The notes beneath the pieces were generated by a model. That model worked only from the letters and a program-made list of their open reading frames with translations. It ran no database searches and was not told the DNA's origin. A stretch of 64,000 bases of DNA from Candidatus Acidiferrales bacterium. Its GTDB lineage: Bacteria > Acidobacteriota > Terriglobia > Acidiferrales > UBA7541. Below, one piece after another: positions 1 to 10,183 of the stretch. The DNA lies in the NCBI GenBank assembly GCA_035934015.1, contig DASYYH010000006.1:186001-250000 (forward strand), given 5' to 3'. A program made the translations under genes and the position numbers. Positions within the stretch are counted from its first letter, which is position 1. The number at the start of each line of letters is the position of its first letter.

Positions 1-104
1 TCACAAACAAGACAACTTACAATGGCTGGGATCGGCCGGCTGGACGATGACCGATGTGAGGCCTAAAGAGAGTCGCGCCATCGCTGCTCTAGAAAAATCT
101 GGCA

Positions 105-110
105 TATAAT
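105..110 (+). promoter_or_regulatory. putative -10 box upstream of dacB
   Basis: A perfect TATAAT lies at 105-110, 20 bp before the first ATG of the carboxypeptidase gene. No convincing -35 hexamer is visible 16-18 bp upstream, and the implied leader is very short. The call rests on the -10 alone. Confidence 0.35.
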
Positions 111-130
111 CGCGACTCTGTAATTCTATC

Positions 131-1834
131 ATGATGCGGCTCCTTATGCGAAAACCTTGGCTTTCGTCATGCGGCGCAAAATTCACGAGAAGCATCGGCG
201 CAACTGTGCTTTTGTTTTCAGGTTGCCTGGTGCCCTGGGCACTGGCCAAACCGCCGGCTAATAAAGCAGCGGCGCTCCGCGAAAGCGCCGGCGTCGCAAG
301 GTTTCGCCGCAGTGTAGAATCCGCGCTTGCTCAGCCAAACGCGCAGAAACTGTTCGCCGGTATCCTGATTGCTGACGCTGATTCCGGCAAAACGCTTTAC
401 GAATTGAATTCCGGCCGCTACTTCACACCTGCTTCCAACACGAAACTTTTTACGACCGTGCTGGCTCTGACAGATCTCGGGCCCAATTATCGTTTCCACA
501 CGACAATCGAGACTACAGGAACGGTTGATGCATCTGGACGCCTGAGCGGCGATCTCATTTTCGTCGGAGGCGGCGATCCGGATTTTTCCAATCGCACCAT
601 TCCCTATGACGCGAAAAATCCCGTGACCGGCGACTCGGACGCGCCGCTTGCCGCGCTGGCGGATGCGATCGTCGCCAAAGGCGTCAAGGAAATCGATGGC
701 GACATCGTTGCGGACGACAGTTATTTTCCCTACGAACCTTTTCCGGGCGGCTGGGCAATGGGCGATTTGCCATTCGATTATGGCGCTGCAGTCAGTGCGA
801 TTTGCTTCGACGACAACGGACTGGATGTCAAGGTAATGCCCGGCGATCGCGTCGGCGAGCAAGCTACCGTCACTGTCGAGCCGTGGCCCGGCTACGACGT
901 TTACGATTATGCGATCACAACTGGCGCGGATGATTCGCCGGTGGCCATTGATACGGTGGAGGAATCCGGTGCGAAACCTTTCCTTGTGCGTGGTTCAGTG
1001 CCTCTCGGACACGCGCCGGTGGACTTGGCGATGGCAATGCCCGATCCTGCAAAATACACGGCAAACGTGCTCGAGCAACTGCTTCTTGCGCGCGGTGTTC
1101 GCATTCGGGGTGATGTTCGCGTTCGCCATGCACCACCGCCGCCAGAGATTGTTAGCGCGGGCCCAAGCTCCATCGATTGCTGCAGGATGATGCAGTCGGG
1201 AAAAACAGGAAATGGGTCAACGAGTCAGGCGATGAATACCGCGCCGGATTCCACGGTGCTCGCCGAACGCGATTCGCCGCCACTTATCGAAATTATCCGC
1301 GTGTTGAACAAGGTCAGCGAAAATCTGCACGCCGAAATCCTGCTGCGCGCCATAGCGCGAGAGAAAACGGGCGTGGGCTCACGCGCAGCAGGCCTTCAGG
1401 CCGAACGAAATTTCCTCACGTCGATTGGCATAACGCCGAGTGACGTTCTTGTGAATGACGGCTCCGGTTTGTCGCGCGAAAATCTTGTCACGCCACAGGC
1501 GGTTGTCGCGCTCCTCGAATATGCGCGTCGCCAGCCGTGGGGCGATTCGTTCGCAAGCACTTTGCCGGTCGCCGGAGTTGACGGTACGCTTGACAATCGC
1601 ATGAAGGGCACGCCGGCCGAAGGGCGCGTGGAAGCGAAGACCGGTTCGGTGGAGCACACGCAAGCGTTATCCGGTTTTGCGACGACCGTGAACGGCGAGC
1701 ACCTCGGGTTTTCCATTTTTGTGAATCACAACGGCACGACGGGCCGCGATGCGGCGAATCTGATTGACACAATCTGCGAAGCGATGGTCGAGAATCTCGG
1801 AACGCCCGCGAAAAAAGCCAAGAAGCATCGATGA
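131..1834 (+). CDS. dacB: D-alanyl-D-alanine carboxypeptidase/endopeptidase (PBP4, peptidase S13)
   Basis: A 567-residue periplasmic penicillin-binding protein of the S13 family, which cleaves the terminal D-Ala or the cross-links of peptidoglycan. The N-terminus reads as a signal peptide ending near residue 39 (hydrophobic stretch 23-38). All three active-site motifs are visible: SxxK as S102-N-T-K105, SxN as S396-E-N398, and KTG at 503-505. The long stretch between SxxK and SxN fits the extra domains typical of PBP4. Starts at 131, 134 or 146 are all possible; none has a good Shine-Dalgarno. The stop overlaps the next gene by 4 bp (ATGA), so translation of the LOG-family gene is probably coupled. 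Family assignment is firm; the precise carboxy- versus endopeptidase balance is not. Confidence 0.93.
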   Translation: MMRLLMRKPWLSSCGAKFTRSIGATVLLFSGCLVPWALAKPPANKAAALRESAGVARFRRSVESALAQPNAQKLFAGILIADADSGKTLYELNSGRYFTPASNTKLFTTVLALTDLGPNYRFHTTIETTGTVDASGRLSGDLIFVGGGDPDFSNRTIPYDAKNPVTGDSDAPLAALADAIVAKGVKEIDGDIVADDSYFPYEPFPGGWAMGDLPFDYGAAVSAICFDDNGLDVKVMPGDRVGEQATVTVEPWPGYDVYDYAITTGADDSPVAIDTVEESGAKPFLVRGSVPLGHAPVDLAMAMPDPAKYTANVLEQLLLARGVRIRGDVRVRHAPPPPEIVSAGPSSIDCCRMMQSGKTGNGSTSQAMNTAPDSTVLAERDSPPLIEIIRVLNKVSENLHAEILLRAIAREKTGVGSRAAGLQAERNFLTSIGITPSDVLVNDGSGLSRENLVTPQAVVALLEYARRQPWGDSFASTLPVAGVDGTLDNRMKGTPAEGRVEAKTGSVEHTQALSGFATTVNGEHLGFSIFVNHNGTTGRDAANLIDTICEAMVENLGTPAKKAKKHR

Positions 1835-2421
1835 ACAAATCTGCGTCTGCAAAGAACATCGAAAGGATCGTTACAGTCTTTGGCAGTTCGCGCCCGCGCG
1901 AAGGCGATAGACATTACACTCTGGCGCGTGAACTGGGCGCGACGCTTGCTTCGCGTGGCTTCGTCGTTTGCAACGGCGGTTACGGCGGAGTGATGGAAGC
2001 TGCGTCGCGAGGCGCCAAGGATGTGGGAGGCCGCACGCTCGCCGTCACGGCGGAATTTTTTCGAGCCCGTACCAATCGCTGGATTGATGAAGAAGTACGC
2101 GTGAAGACCTGGCAAGAACGCTTGTTCGAACTCGTGCGGCGCGGTTCGGGCTACGTGGCTTGCCCCGGCGGCACGGGGACGCTTGTCGAACTAGCCGTCG
2201 TGTGGGAGATGCTGAACAAGCGCGTCATGATTGCGAAGCCCTTTGCGATTGTCGGCGATTTCTGGCAGCCGATTATCGAACGCGTACGCGAGGTTGAAAC
2301 CAGCCATGCAGCCACGTGGGGCGAAGCCTCGTCTCGCATCATTCACTACGCCGAGGGTCCCCATGACGCCGCGGAATACCTGGCTCGCATGCTTTCCGCG
2401 AACGCAAGATCGCATGTCTGA
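1831..2421 (+). CDS. LOG-family protein (TIGR00725/00730-like Rossmann-fold phosphoribohydrolase candidate)
   Basis: A 196-residue protein with the N-terminal FGSS motif, a GGYGGVMEA loop and the PGGTGTLVEL motif of the LOG/lysine-decarboxylase-like family. Members of this family release free bases from nucleoside 5'-monophosphates (cytokinin activation in plants) and many bacterial homologues are of unknown use. The E in the PGGxGTxxE motif is present. The start ATG sits inside the stop of the upstream carboxypeptidase gene. The substrate cannot be told from the sequence. Confidence 0.8.
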   Translation: MNKSASAKNIERIVTVFGSSRPREGDRHYTLARELGATLASRGFVVCNGGYGGVMEAASRGAKDVGGRTLAVTAEFFRARTNRWIDEEVRVKTWQERLFELVRRGSGYVACPGGTGTLVELAVVWEMLNKRVMIAKPFAIVGDFWQPIIERVREVETSHAATWGEASSRIIHYAEGPHDAAEYLARMLSANARSHV

Positions 2422-2498
2422 GCATTTATGAGCGGCCGGGGCGTGCGAAAAGATTTCCGCAGCTTGACACTGCGCCGCTATTCCACCATTTTGGGCGT

Positions 2499-4907
2499 GT
2501 GAGTCGCACCGCCGAAGAACTCCTCGAATTTGGCCGTCTGCGTGAAATCGTCGCGCGCTATTCGACGTGTGCGCCCGGTCATCGAGCTACGGAACAGCTC
2601 TCGCCTCGACTTGCCGCCGAAGCGCTGCGCGCGGAATTCGCGCTCGTTCGCGAAGCCATCTCCTACCTTCGCACTGGCGCCGAGCTCGGATTTGGCTCGC
2701 TCGCCGACCCGGCCGACTGGCTGGCGCGGCTTGCCGTGCCCGCGTCAGTGCTCGCCGCCGCCGACATTCTCGATGCCGCTTCGCTCATGGACGTTTCGGC
2801 TGGTCTCCGGCAATCCCTTCGCGGCGAGGAAACGAAATATCCCCGTCTGACGGAACGCGCTGCGTCACTCGCTGACTTTCGGTCGCTCTCCGCGCAGATC
2901 CGCCGCGCGATTCTGCCCAATGGAGAGATCAGCGACGGCGCTTCGCCTGCGCTGAAGCGTATTCGCGGAAATATCGCGCAGTCGCGCAGCAGGATTCAGC
3001 AATCGCTCGAAAAGATTCTCTGCGCCCACGCGGAAGGCTCGCGCGAGGATTACGTCACGCTTCGCAATGACCGCTTTGTGATTCCCGTTCGCTCGTCCGA
3101 ACGCCGCGCGATTCCCGGCGTCGTACACGGCGCGAGCGCGACGGGACAAACGCTCTTCGTCGAGCCGCTCGAGACGATTGAGCTCAATAACCGCCTCGTG
3201 CAGCTGGCAGAAGAGGAAGCGGCTGAAATCGCGCGCATTCTTGCCGAGTTCACAGAGCATTTGCGCGTGGAGCGCGGTCCGCTGGAACACGCGGCGGCAA
3301 CAATCGCTCATCTCGATTCCGTTTTCGCACGCGGCCGTTACGCGCGGGAATTCGATGCCGCCATTCCCGAATTTTCCGATGATAATCATTTGCGTCTCGA
3401 GGCCGCGCGCAATCCTGTGCTTGAAGACAATCTTCGCCAAGCGGGCCGCAAGGTTGTGCCAGTGTCGCTCGAACTTGGCGGCAGTGAAACCGTGATGGTT
3501 ATCAGCGGCCCGAACACCGGCGGCAAGACCGTTGCGCTGAAGACCGTCGGCATTTCCGCGCTTGCCGGGCAATCCGGAATTCCTGTGGCGGCGCAAACGG
3601 CTGAGCTGCCACTTTTCGATTGCGTTCTCGCGGATATCGGCGACGAGCAATCCATCAGCGCCGATCTTTCAACGTTTTCTGCGCACGTGCTGAACCTGAA
3701 GTCCATGCTCGAACGCGCCACCGATCGCACGCTTGTGCTGGTCGATGAAATGGGCACCGGAACAGCGCCCGAGGAAGGTGCGGCGCTCGCGGTTGCTCTG
3801 CTCGAGGAGTTTCGCACTCGCCGCTGCTTGACGCTTGCGACCACACACCATGATCGCCTGAAATCCTATGCATCGACCACTCCCAGCATCGTCAATGCCG
3901 CGGTCGAATTCGACGAAGAGAACCTGCGCCCTACGTATCGTTTGCTCACCGGTGTGCCGGGCGTTTCCAGCGGAATCGAAATTGCAAGCCGGCTTGGGCT
4001 TCCGGCGCGCGTTGTCGAGCGCGCCCGGGCGGGTCTTTCGCCCGAGACGCGCGAGGCTCGTGAGCTGATCGCCTATTTGCATCGCAGCCGCGACGAGATG
4101 GATCAGCTTCAGCACCAAACCAAGGAAGAATTGCGCCAGCTTGAATTGGAACGCCGCGCCCTCCAAACGGATTGGGTCGAACGCCAGAGGCGCCGTATCA
4201 GCGAACTTGAAAAGCAATTCGCAGCCACGACAAAACGGCTGGAAGCTGAGGTCGGACGACTCACAGCGGAAATTAAAGACCGCAAGTTCCGCGCGCAAGC
4301 CGAAAAGCTTGGTGTGCGCCGCATGGCCAAAATCGAATCCGACGCGCGCGGAGAGACGGATGCTGCCGTGCTCGAAACTTTGTCTGCGTCGCAGGCAGAT
4401 CTCGGCGCGATGATCGAAGTGCCCAAGCCGGTCGAACCACAGCAGCTTGTTGACGGCATGCGCGTGCGCATCCGCAGCATGAAAGAACCGGTTGTGCTGC
4501 TGCGCCGCGACGGAAAATCCGCAGAGATTCAGGCTGGGCCCATGCGCATGAAGATTCCGATGGCAGATATCCTCGGTATCGAAACACATGAAGCCGTTCG
4601 CGCAGCAACTGCAACACCACAGCGCACGATTACCGTTCATTCGACACCGGCCGAAGAGCCTTCCGCGAATGAGATCAACGTCATTGGCAACACGGTTGAA
4701 GAAGCGTCGCGCCGCGTCGACAAGTTCATCGACGCCGCCGTTCTGAATGGATTGCCGCGCGTGCGCATCATTCACGGACATGGCACGGGCGCGCTTCGCC
4801 GGGGGCTGGCAGAATTTCTGGCGACGCATCCTCTCGTCTCCGGCTTTCACTTTGAAGCGGAAGATCGCGGCGGCGCAGCCATCACCATTGCCGATTTGAA
4901 AGGTTAG
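2499..4907 (+). CDS. mutS2: Endonuclease MutS2
   Basis: An 802-residue MutS2, a MutS-like ATPase lacking the mismatch-recognition domains and carrying a C-terminal Smr nuclease domain. It is known to act on recombination intermediates and, in some bacteria, on collided ribosomes. Walker A GPNTGGKT is at 337-344, Walker B (LVLVDEMGTGTAPEEG) follows near 412, a charged coiled-coil runs over about 505-640, and the Smr motif HGHGTG is at 759-764. The start is GTG 2499: the family N-terminus aligns well from there and no upstream ATG is in frame. A TTGACA hexamer at 2464-2469 has no good -10 partner. The GNAT gene follows after 11 bp. Confidence 0.95.
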   Translation: MSRTAEELLEFGRLREIVARYSTCAPGHRATEQLSPRLAAEALRAEFALVREAISYLRTGAELGFGSLADPADWLARLAVPASVLAAADILDAASLMDVSAGLRQSLRGEETKYPRLTERAASLADFRSLSAQIRRAILPNGEISDGASPALKRIRGNIAQSRSRIQQSLEKILCAHAEGSREDYVTLRNDRFVIPVRSSERRAIPGVVHGASATGQTLFVEPLETIELNNRLVQLAEEEAAEIARILAEFTEHLRVERGPLEHAAATIAHLDSVFARGRYAREFDAAIPEFSDDNHLRLEAARNPVLEDNLRQAGRKVVPVSLELGGSETVMVISGPNTGGKTVALKTVGISALAGQSGIPVAAQTAELPLFDCVLADIGDEQSISADLSTFSAHVLNLKSMLERATDRTLVLVDEMGTGTAPEEGAALAVALLEEFRTRRCLTLATTHHDRLKSYASTTPSIVNAAVEFDEENLRPTYRLLTGVPGVSSGIEIASRLGLPARVVERARAGLSPETREARELIAYLHRSRDEMDQLQHQTKEELRQLELERRALQTDWVERQRRRISELEKQFAATTKRLEAEVGRLTAEIKDRKFRAQAEKLGVRRMAKIESDARGETDAAVLETLSASQADLGAMIEVPKPVEPQQLVDGMRVRIRSMKEPVVLLRRDGKSAEIQAGPMRMKIPMADILGIETHEAVRAATATPQRTITVHSTPAEEPSANEINVIGNTVEEASRRVDKFIDAAVLNGLPRVRIIHGHGTGALRRGLAEFLATHPLVSGFHFEAEDRGGAAITIADLKG

Positions 4908-4918
4908 GCGAGCTGCGA

Positions 4919-5455
4919 ATGAAACCCTATCTCGAAACGGAACGCCTTTGGCTTTGCGGCTGGGAACTTGACGACGTCACGGCGGCGCGGCCGCTTTTCA
5001 CGGACCCTGAAATCCTGCGTTACATCAACGGCGGCGTCTCGCGCTCCGACGATCAGATTCGCGAATCCATTACGCGCCAGCAAAATTATCTCCGCGAGCG
5101 CGGTTATTGTTTCTGGAAGTTGCTTCTGAAGCCGGAAGGTCGCCTCATAGGCGATTGTGGTTTACAGCCTCTGGAACTCGATGGCGCTTCGGAAATCGAA
5201 ATCGGCTGGCGCCTCGCGAAAGATCAATGGGGCCGCGGACTCGCCACAGAAGCCGCGCACGTTGCATTGCGGCACGCGGTGGAATACGCTCATCTGGAGC
5301 GCGTCATCGCCATCGCCATGCCGGAAAATCGTGTCTCCTTGCGCATCATGGAAAAACTGGGTATGACTTTTGAGCGCATGTCTTCGAAGGATGGATTTGA
5401 AATCGCCGTTTACGCCCGCCACTTCGCTTCTTCCGGGCAGCGCGGGGGGCTTTAG
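4919..5455 (+). CDS. GNAT N-acetyltransferase (RimJ/RimL type)
   Basis: A 178-residue acetyltransferase of the GNAT fold (Acetyltransf_3 type), which transfers acetyl from acetyl-CoA to an amine. The N-terminus (ETERLWLCGWELDD) is typical of RimJ/RimL-like enzymes. The acetyl-CoA loop appears as DQWGRGLATEA, followed by the EN-RVSLRIMEKLGM segment. It lies 11 bp after mutS2 and 6 bp before dnaG, so it is probably co-transcribed. The substrate (a ribosomal protein N-terminus or a small amine) cannot be assigned. Confidence 0.85.
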   Translation: MKPYLETERLWLCGWELDDVTAARPLFTDPEILRYINGGVSRSDDQIRESITRQQNYLRERGYCFWKLLLKPEGRLIGDCGLQPLELDGASEIEIGWRLAKDQWGRGLATEAAHVALRHAVEYAHLERVIAIAMPENRVSLRIMEKLGMTFERMSSKDGFEIAVYARHFASSGQRGGL

Positions 5456-5461
5456 AACACC

Positions 5462-7261
5462 TTGGCCGAAGCAGGTTCATTTGCCGAGCGCGTGAAGCAG
5501 CAGGCGGACATCGTCCGCGTCATCGGCGAATACGTCCGGCTGAGAAAAAGCGGCCAGAATTTCGCCGGCTTGTGCCCGTTCCATCAGGAAAAGACGCCGT
5601 CATTCGCCGTCCATCCTACGAAGCAGATCTATCACTGCTTCGGCTGCGGTGTGGGCGGTGACGTTTTCAAATTCGTAATGGAAATGGACAAGATTTCGTT
5701 TCCCGAAGCGGTGCGCAGCGTTGCGGAGAAGTGTGGCATTCCGGTTCCGAAGCCGCGCGAGCATTCGCCAGAAGAGCGCCGCGAGAATCAACAGCGCGGC
5801 GCGCTCGTGGAAATTCATCGCGAGGCTACAGCATTTTTCACTCGCACGCTGAACTCCTCTGCTGAAGGCAAAGTCGCGCAGGCCTATCTCGAAGACCGCG
5901 GTCTCGATGCGGATGCAATTGTACGCTTCGGTCTCGGCTACGCACCTTCGTCGGGCGATGCATTGGTTCGGCATCTGAAGGGGAAGTATGCGGAAAAACT
6001 GCTCGAGTCCTCCGGACTTTTTTCGCGCGATGCGAGCGGCCGGCTCTTCGATCGCTTCCGCCGCCGCATCATTTTTCCCATCGCCAACGAATCTGGAAAA
6101 GTGATTGCCTTTGGCGGGCGCGCGCTCGGCGACGACAATCCCAAGTATTTGAACTCGCCTGAGACGCCGATCTACACGAAGAGCAGCGTCCTCTATCATC
6201 TCGACCGCGCGAAAGAAACCATTCGCAAGAGTGATTTTGCCGTCCTTGTCGAAGGCTATATGGATACCATCGCTGTTGCACGCACGGGAGTTGCAAATGT
6301 TGTCGCCAGTTGCGGGACGAGCCTCGCCGAGGGCCAGATCAAGCTTCTCGGGCGTTTTTCGCGCCGCATCGTCGTGAATTACGATCCGGACACGGCTGGT
6401 CAAGCTGCGACGGAGCGGTCGCTCGCTCTCTTGCTCGAAAAGGAATTTGACGTGCGCGTCCTGGCTCTTCCCGGCGGCGCGGATCCCGACAAATACATCA
6501 AGGAAAATGGTGCGGATAGCTATGCGGCCCGTCTCCGCGAAGCGCCAGCCTATTTCGATTACTTGATCGCTCGCGCACGGCGTATGGATCGCACGACGGC
6601 AGAGGGCAAACTTGCAGCAGTGAATTTTCTGATGCCCTACGCGCAGCGCGTTCCGAGTCGCCTGCTGCGCTCCGAACTCGCCACCAAGATCGCCTCGGAA
6701 TTGCGCATCGAGGAACCTGTGCTTCGTGAGGCCCTTCGCCGTGCGGTTGCCGAACGACGAAGCGAGGTGAAGCAAAAGCCGGAGTTAATGGCCTCTGCGG
6801 TCCGCCCCGCCGAGCGCCGCCTGATGCAAATGCTTGTGGAAGCAGAAGGCTTCCGCGAAAATCTCGCGCAGCGAATCGCCGATGCTGCTTTTCACAAAGG
6901 TCTCGAAACCGAGCGAATCTTCGAAGTCCTTGTGGAGTCCGCGCGTTCGGGCGCGCGCCCCGACCCGGCGGCTTTGGCTGAGTCACTTCCCGAACGCGAT
7001 CGGCGTCTCCTGTTCGAGATTCTCTTCGAAGCTGCGCCTGAGTCGAAGTGGGAGGAGGCAGAGTCGTGTCTCGTCGAACTGGAATGCCGCAAAATGGAGG
7101 AAAAACTCACAGAGATTGGCCGTCAGATCGCTGCGCTTGCACCCGGTCAAAAAGGATTGGAGCTGCAGGGCGAGTTCATGCAGCTAAAGAAAGAGCTGGC
7201 AAGACTGAAAGGCCATCAATCCTTGGCCGCGAATGCAGATGGCCCGAGTTTGAAGCCTTAG
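5462..7261 (+). CDS. dnaG: DNA primase DnaG
   Basis: A 599-residue replicative primase that makes RNA primers for Okazaki fragments. The N-terminal zinc ribbon is complete (C38, H41, C59, C62, with the CPFHQEKTPSF motif). The TOPRIM catalytic core carries VEGYMD at 263-268 with E264 and D268. The C-terminal helicase-interaction region is diverged, as is usual. The start is TTG 5462, 6 bp after the GNAT stop; the family N-terminus (FAERVKQQADIVRVIG) fits this start. dnaG followed by rpoD is the classic macromolecular-synthesis order, although here a 629-bp spacer separates them. Confidence 0.96.
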   Translation: MAEAGSFAERVKQQADIVRVIGEYVRLRKSGQNFAGLCPFHQEKTPSFAVHPTKQIYHCFGCGVGGDVFKFVMEMDKISFPEAVRSVAEKCGIPVPKPREHSPEERRENQQRGALVEIHREATAFFTRTLNSSAEGKVAQAYLEDRGLDADAIVRFGLGYAPSSGDALVRHLKGKYAEKLLESSGLFSRDASGRLFDRFRRRIIFPIANESGKVIAFGGRALGDDNPKYLNSPETPIYTKSSVLYHLDRAKETIRKSDFAVLVEGYMDTIAVARTGVANVVASCGTSLAEGQIKLLGRFSRRIVVNYDPDTAGQAATERSLALLLEKEFDVRVLALPGGADPDKYIKENGADSYAARLREAPAYFDYLIARARRMDRTTAEGKLAAVNFLMPYAQRVPSRLLRSELATKIASELRIEEPVLREALRRAVAERRSEVKQKPELMASAVRPAERRLMQMLVEAEGFRENLAQRIADAAFHKGLETERIFEVLVESARSGARPDPAALAESLPERDRRLLFEILFEAAPESKWEEAESCLVELECRKMEEKLTEIGRQIAALAPGQKGLELQGEFMQLKKELARLKGHQSLAANADGPSLKP

Positions 7262-7890
7262 CACAAAGGAAAGCTTTCAGACGTCTGCCGCCTCCGCAGC
7301 GATTTGCTGGTATCCCCCCGCGCGAATAGACGTTGAAAAGCTCAGCATAGAAATCAAGAGCTTCGTCGTTCCCGGCTTTACTGTCTCCTTGAAGAGCGAT
7401 GCGTTTTGGCTGGGGGCGCGTCATTCCCACCATGGACATCCGTAACCCTCACAAACCAATAGCATGTAGTAGTTAAGGACGACTAATTTGCCGCGGAGCC
7501 TCCTCACATCCATGAATTCTCCCTTTCGTCCATCCTCGGGCAACCGAACATGGCCGCCTTTGGAGCCTCTTCCGGACGCGAGCCAGAATTTAAGAACCAA
7601 ATTGACGCAATGGCAGGTTCAAGGCTATGCTAGTAGGGTTTTGGACGAAACGGAGTGGCCACTTGCTGCATCTGATACAATGATAGCAAGTTGCGCGGTA
7701 GGGGCTTGGGGAAATCGGGCGCGGGAGTGGGAAGTCTAGATCGTCTTCGCGGTGCGAATCATCAGTTTCATCCGTCATATCGGTTTGCTATGAATCCCGC
7801 TCGCTGGGGTGTCTTCTCTCCGGCTGAGCTCAGCGCATTGAGAAGCGTTCCGCCCGCTGGCGAACGCCCGCCCCGCTTGGGGGAGGAAAC
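7262..7890 (+). other. 629-bp non-coding spacer between dnaG and rpoD
   Basis: No convincing gene is present. Short open frames, the longest of 83 codons at 7488-7739, lack a ribosome-binding site and recognisable sequence. The region contains one good promoter candidate (7602-7631) and a strong ribosome-binding site, GGGAGGAA at 7881-7888, for the TTG start of rpoD. It most likely serves as the promoter region and leader of rpoD. Confidence 0.6.
7602..7631 (+). promoter_or_regulatory. candidate sigma-70 promoter for rpoD
   Basis: TTGACG at 7602-7607 and TATGCT at 7626-7631 are separated by 18 bp, matching housekeeping promoter geometry. It would give an mRNA leader of about 250 nt before the rpoD start. 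Confidence 0.45.
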
Positions 7891-9624
7891 TTGACTGTAG
7901 CAATTGAAGAAAAGTATGACCAGGTACGCCAGCTCATCAATATGGGCAAGGAGCGCGGCTATCTGCTCTATGATGAAGTGAACGATATCCTTCCGGCAGA
8001 GGTCCACTCTTCCGAGGAAATCGATGATCTGCTCTCGACATTCGAGCGCTATGGCATCGATGTGTATGAAGACCTCTCCAGCGCGAAAGCTGCGCTTGCT
8101 GCGGGAGAAGCTGGCGAATCGGCCGAACCCGCCCGGGAAGAATCGGCGTCTTCTTCATCTGATAACGAAGTCGATCTCGATCTGACTCCGGGGGCACTCG
8201 AAAAAACGAACGACCCGGTGCGCATGTACCTGCGCGAAATGGGCACGGTGCCGCTGCTGACGCGTGAAGGCGAAGTCGCCATCGCCAAGCGGATCGAGCG
8301 CGGCCAGGTTCTTGTTCTGAAGACGATTACGCGCTCTCCCCTGGTTCTGAAGGAAGTCATGGCCATCGGGGATGACTTGCGCCGCGGCGCGCGCTCCATC
8401 AAGGAAATCGTTCAGTTTGACGATGAAGAGCTCACCGAAGAAAAAATCGAGAACAAGACCAAGCAAACGCTGAAGCAACTGGATCGCATTGCCAAGCTTT
8501 ATCTTCAGGCGCTGAAGCAGGCCCAGAAACTCGAACGCACGCCGAAATCCAAGAAGCGCTCCTATCTTCACGCCCGTTATGCTCTGTCGCGCACGCGCAT
8601 CGAAATGTCGAATCGCGTCCGCGAGTTCGATTTCAATCCGTTTGAACGCAAACGTCTCATCGACAAACTTCGCCAGACCGTTGAGCGCGTCTACGCTCTC
8701 GAACGAGAAATCACCAAGCTCGAGCGGCGCGTGGATGCCTCCAAAGGCGATGTTCTCGCCGAAGCCCGGCGTGAACTTCGAGATCGCCGCACTGAACTGC
8801 GCGAAATCGAAATTTCCGCCGAAGTCAGCACGCCGGAACTCAAGCGCGCCCTGCAAATCATCGTTCGCGGAGAAATCGAAGCCGAGCAGGCCAAAAAGGA
8901 ACTGATCGAAGCGAACCTTCGCCTTGTCGTCTCCATAGCGAAAAAATATACGAACCGCGGCCTGCAGTTCCTCGACCTTATTCAGGAAGGCAACATTGGC
9001 CTGATGAAGGCCGTCGACAAATTCGAATGGCGGCGCGGTTACAAGTTCTCGACCTATGCCACATGGTGGATTCGTCAGGCCATCACGCGCGCCATCGCCG
9101 ACCAGGCTCGCACGATCCGCATTCCCGTGCACATGATCGAGACGATCAACAAGCTCGTTCGCACCAGCCGCCAGCTCGTGCAGGAACTGGGTCGCGAACC
9201 CACGTCGGAAGAAATCGCCAAGCGCATGGATATTCCTGTCGCGAAAGTGCGCAAGATTTTGAAAATCGCGCAGGAGCCTATCTCGCTCGAAACTCCGATT
9301 GGCGAAGAAGAAGATTCGCATCTCGGTGATTTCATCGAAGACAAGGCCGTCGTTTCGCCGTCCGATGCGGTCATCAATCTCAGCCTGAAAGAGCAAACTT
9401 CGTCCGTGCTGAAAACGCTTACGCCGCGCGAAGAGAAAGTCATCAAGATGCGTTTCGGTCTTGATGATGGCAGCGAGCACACGCTCGAAGAAGTCGGCCA
9501 ATCCTTCGCCGTCACGCGCGAGCGCATTCGGCAGATTGAAGCGAAGGCGCTGCGCAAGCTGCGCCATCCTTCGCGCTCGCGCAAGCTCCGCGCATTTCTC
9601 GAAGGCAGCGCCAACGAATTCTAA
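7891..9624 (+). CDS. rpoD: RNA polymerase primary sigma factor RpoD
   Basis: A 577-residue sigma-70 that directs RNA polymerase to housekeeping promoters. Region 1.1 occupies about residues 1-85, and region 1.2 begins near 108 ([11 protein letters not shown]). A long charged non-conserved segment follows. Regions 2-3 start near 341 with [16 protein letters not shown], then the -10-recognising [17 protein letters not shown]. Region 4 ([14 protein letters not shown] to the helix-turn-helix [18 protein letters not shown]) closes the protein. The start is TTG 7891, preceded by GGGAGGAA, and the reading begins [16 protein letters not shown] as expected for region 1.1. Confidence 0.97.
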   Translation: MTVAIEEKYDQVRQLINMGKERGYLLYDEVNDILPAEVHSSEEIDDLLSTFERYGIDVYEDLSSAKAALAAGEAGESAEPAREESASSSSDNEVDLDLTPGALEKTNDPVRMYLREMGTVPLLTREGEVAIAKRIERGQVLVLKTITRSPLVLKEVMAIGDDLRRGARSIKEIVQFDDEELTEEKIENKTKQTLKQLDRIAKLYLQALKQAQKLERTPKSKKRSYLHARYALSRTRIEMSNRVREFDFNPFERKRLIDKLRQTVERVYALEREITKLERRVDASKGDVLAEARRELRDRRTELREIEISAEVSTPELKRALQIIVRGEIEAEQAKKELIEANLRLVVSIAKKYTNRGLQFLDLIQEGNIGLMKAVDKFEWRRGYKFSTYATWWIRQAITRAIADQARTIRIPVHMIETINKLVRTSRQLVQELGREPTSEEIAKRMDIPVAKVRKILKIAQEPISLETPIGEEEDSHLGDFIEDKAVVSPSDAVINLSLKEQTSSVLKTLTPREEKVIKMRFGLDDGSEHTLEEVGQSFAVTRERIRQIEAKALRKLRHPSRSRKLRAFLEGSANEF

Positions 9625-9731
9625 TTTGTGCGGAACGCAGAAGATCTTCCTGAGCGATTCATCGTGCGTCTGGCCGCGGTTTCTTACGCTGCACTGAGTG
9701 CCGTTCCGATGCGCAGCTGTGAAGTGAGGAA

Positions 9732-10154
9732 ATGAATCGAAAATCTAAGAAACCGAGGCCATCGGAGAAGTCTTACTCGCATGTGCCGTTGCTCGACAAG
9801 CTCGGCGTCAAACCGGAAAGCCGCGCCGCGGTCCTAAAAATCTCAGATGCCGCTTTCCTTGACCAGCTTCGGAAACGCGCAAACGACATCTCCCTGTTTC
9901 GCCCGCTGGGAAATTCCGATCTGATTTTCCTGGGTGTTGAAAGCAAGAGCGATCTGAAGAAGTTATCTTCGCTTCGTTCGCGTCTGAAATCGAACGGAGC
10001 GATCTGGGTGGTTTATCCGAAGGGTGTTGAGCACATTCGCGAAACTGATGTTCGCGCTGCAGCCCTTGTCTCTGGTCTGGTTGACGTCAAAATCGTCAGT
10101 TTTTCCGGGACGCACACGGCACTCAAGCTCGTCATTCCTCTCGCCCAGCGTTGA
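9732..10154 (+). CDS. DUF3052-like protein of unknown function
   Basis: A 140-residue soluble protein. After a basic N-terminus it has an LGVKPESRAAVLKIS opening, a middle LIFLGVESKSDL strand, and GAIWVVYPKG, a layout reminiscent of the DUF3052 family, in which a small Rossmann-like fold is predicted. It has no signal peptide or membrane segment. GAGGA lies just before the ATG. It follows rpoD by 107 bp on the same strand. The function is not known and the family call is from memory of its pattern. Confidence 0.6.
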   Translation: MNRKSKKPRPSEKSYSHVPLLDKLGVKPESRAAVLKISDAAFLDQLRKRANDISLFRPLGNSDLIFLGVESKSDLKKLSSLRSRLKSNGAIWVVYPKGVEHIRETDVRAAALVSGLVDVKIVSFSGTHTALKLVIPLAQR

Positions 10155-10183
10155 TCGGATTTCGTTAACTGAGCCTCAGCGCA

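Noticed and set aside
1-249. 82-codon minus-strand frame at the left edge
   Set aside because: It overlaps the start of the dacB-type gene and its -10 region and shows no recognisable protein.
7488-7739. 83-codon open frame in the rpoD leader
   Set aside because: It has no ribosome-binding site and low-complexity sequence, and it spans the likely rpoD promoter.
8155-9567. 470-codon open frame on the minus strand
   Set aside because: Antisense shadow of rpoD, a consequence of codon bias.
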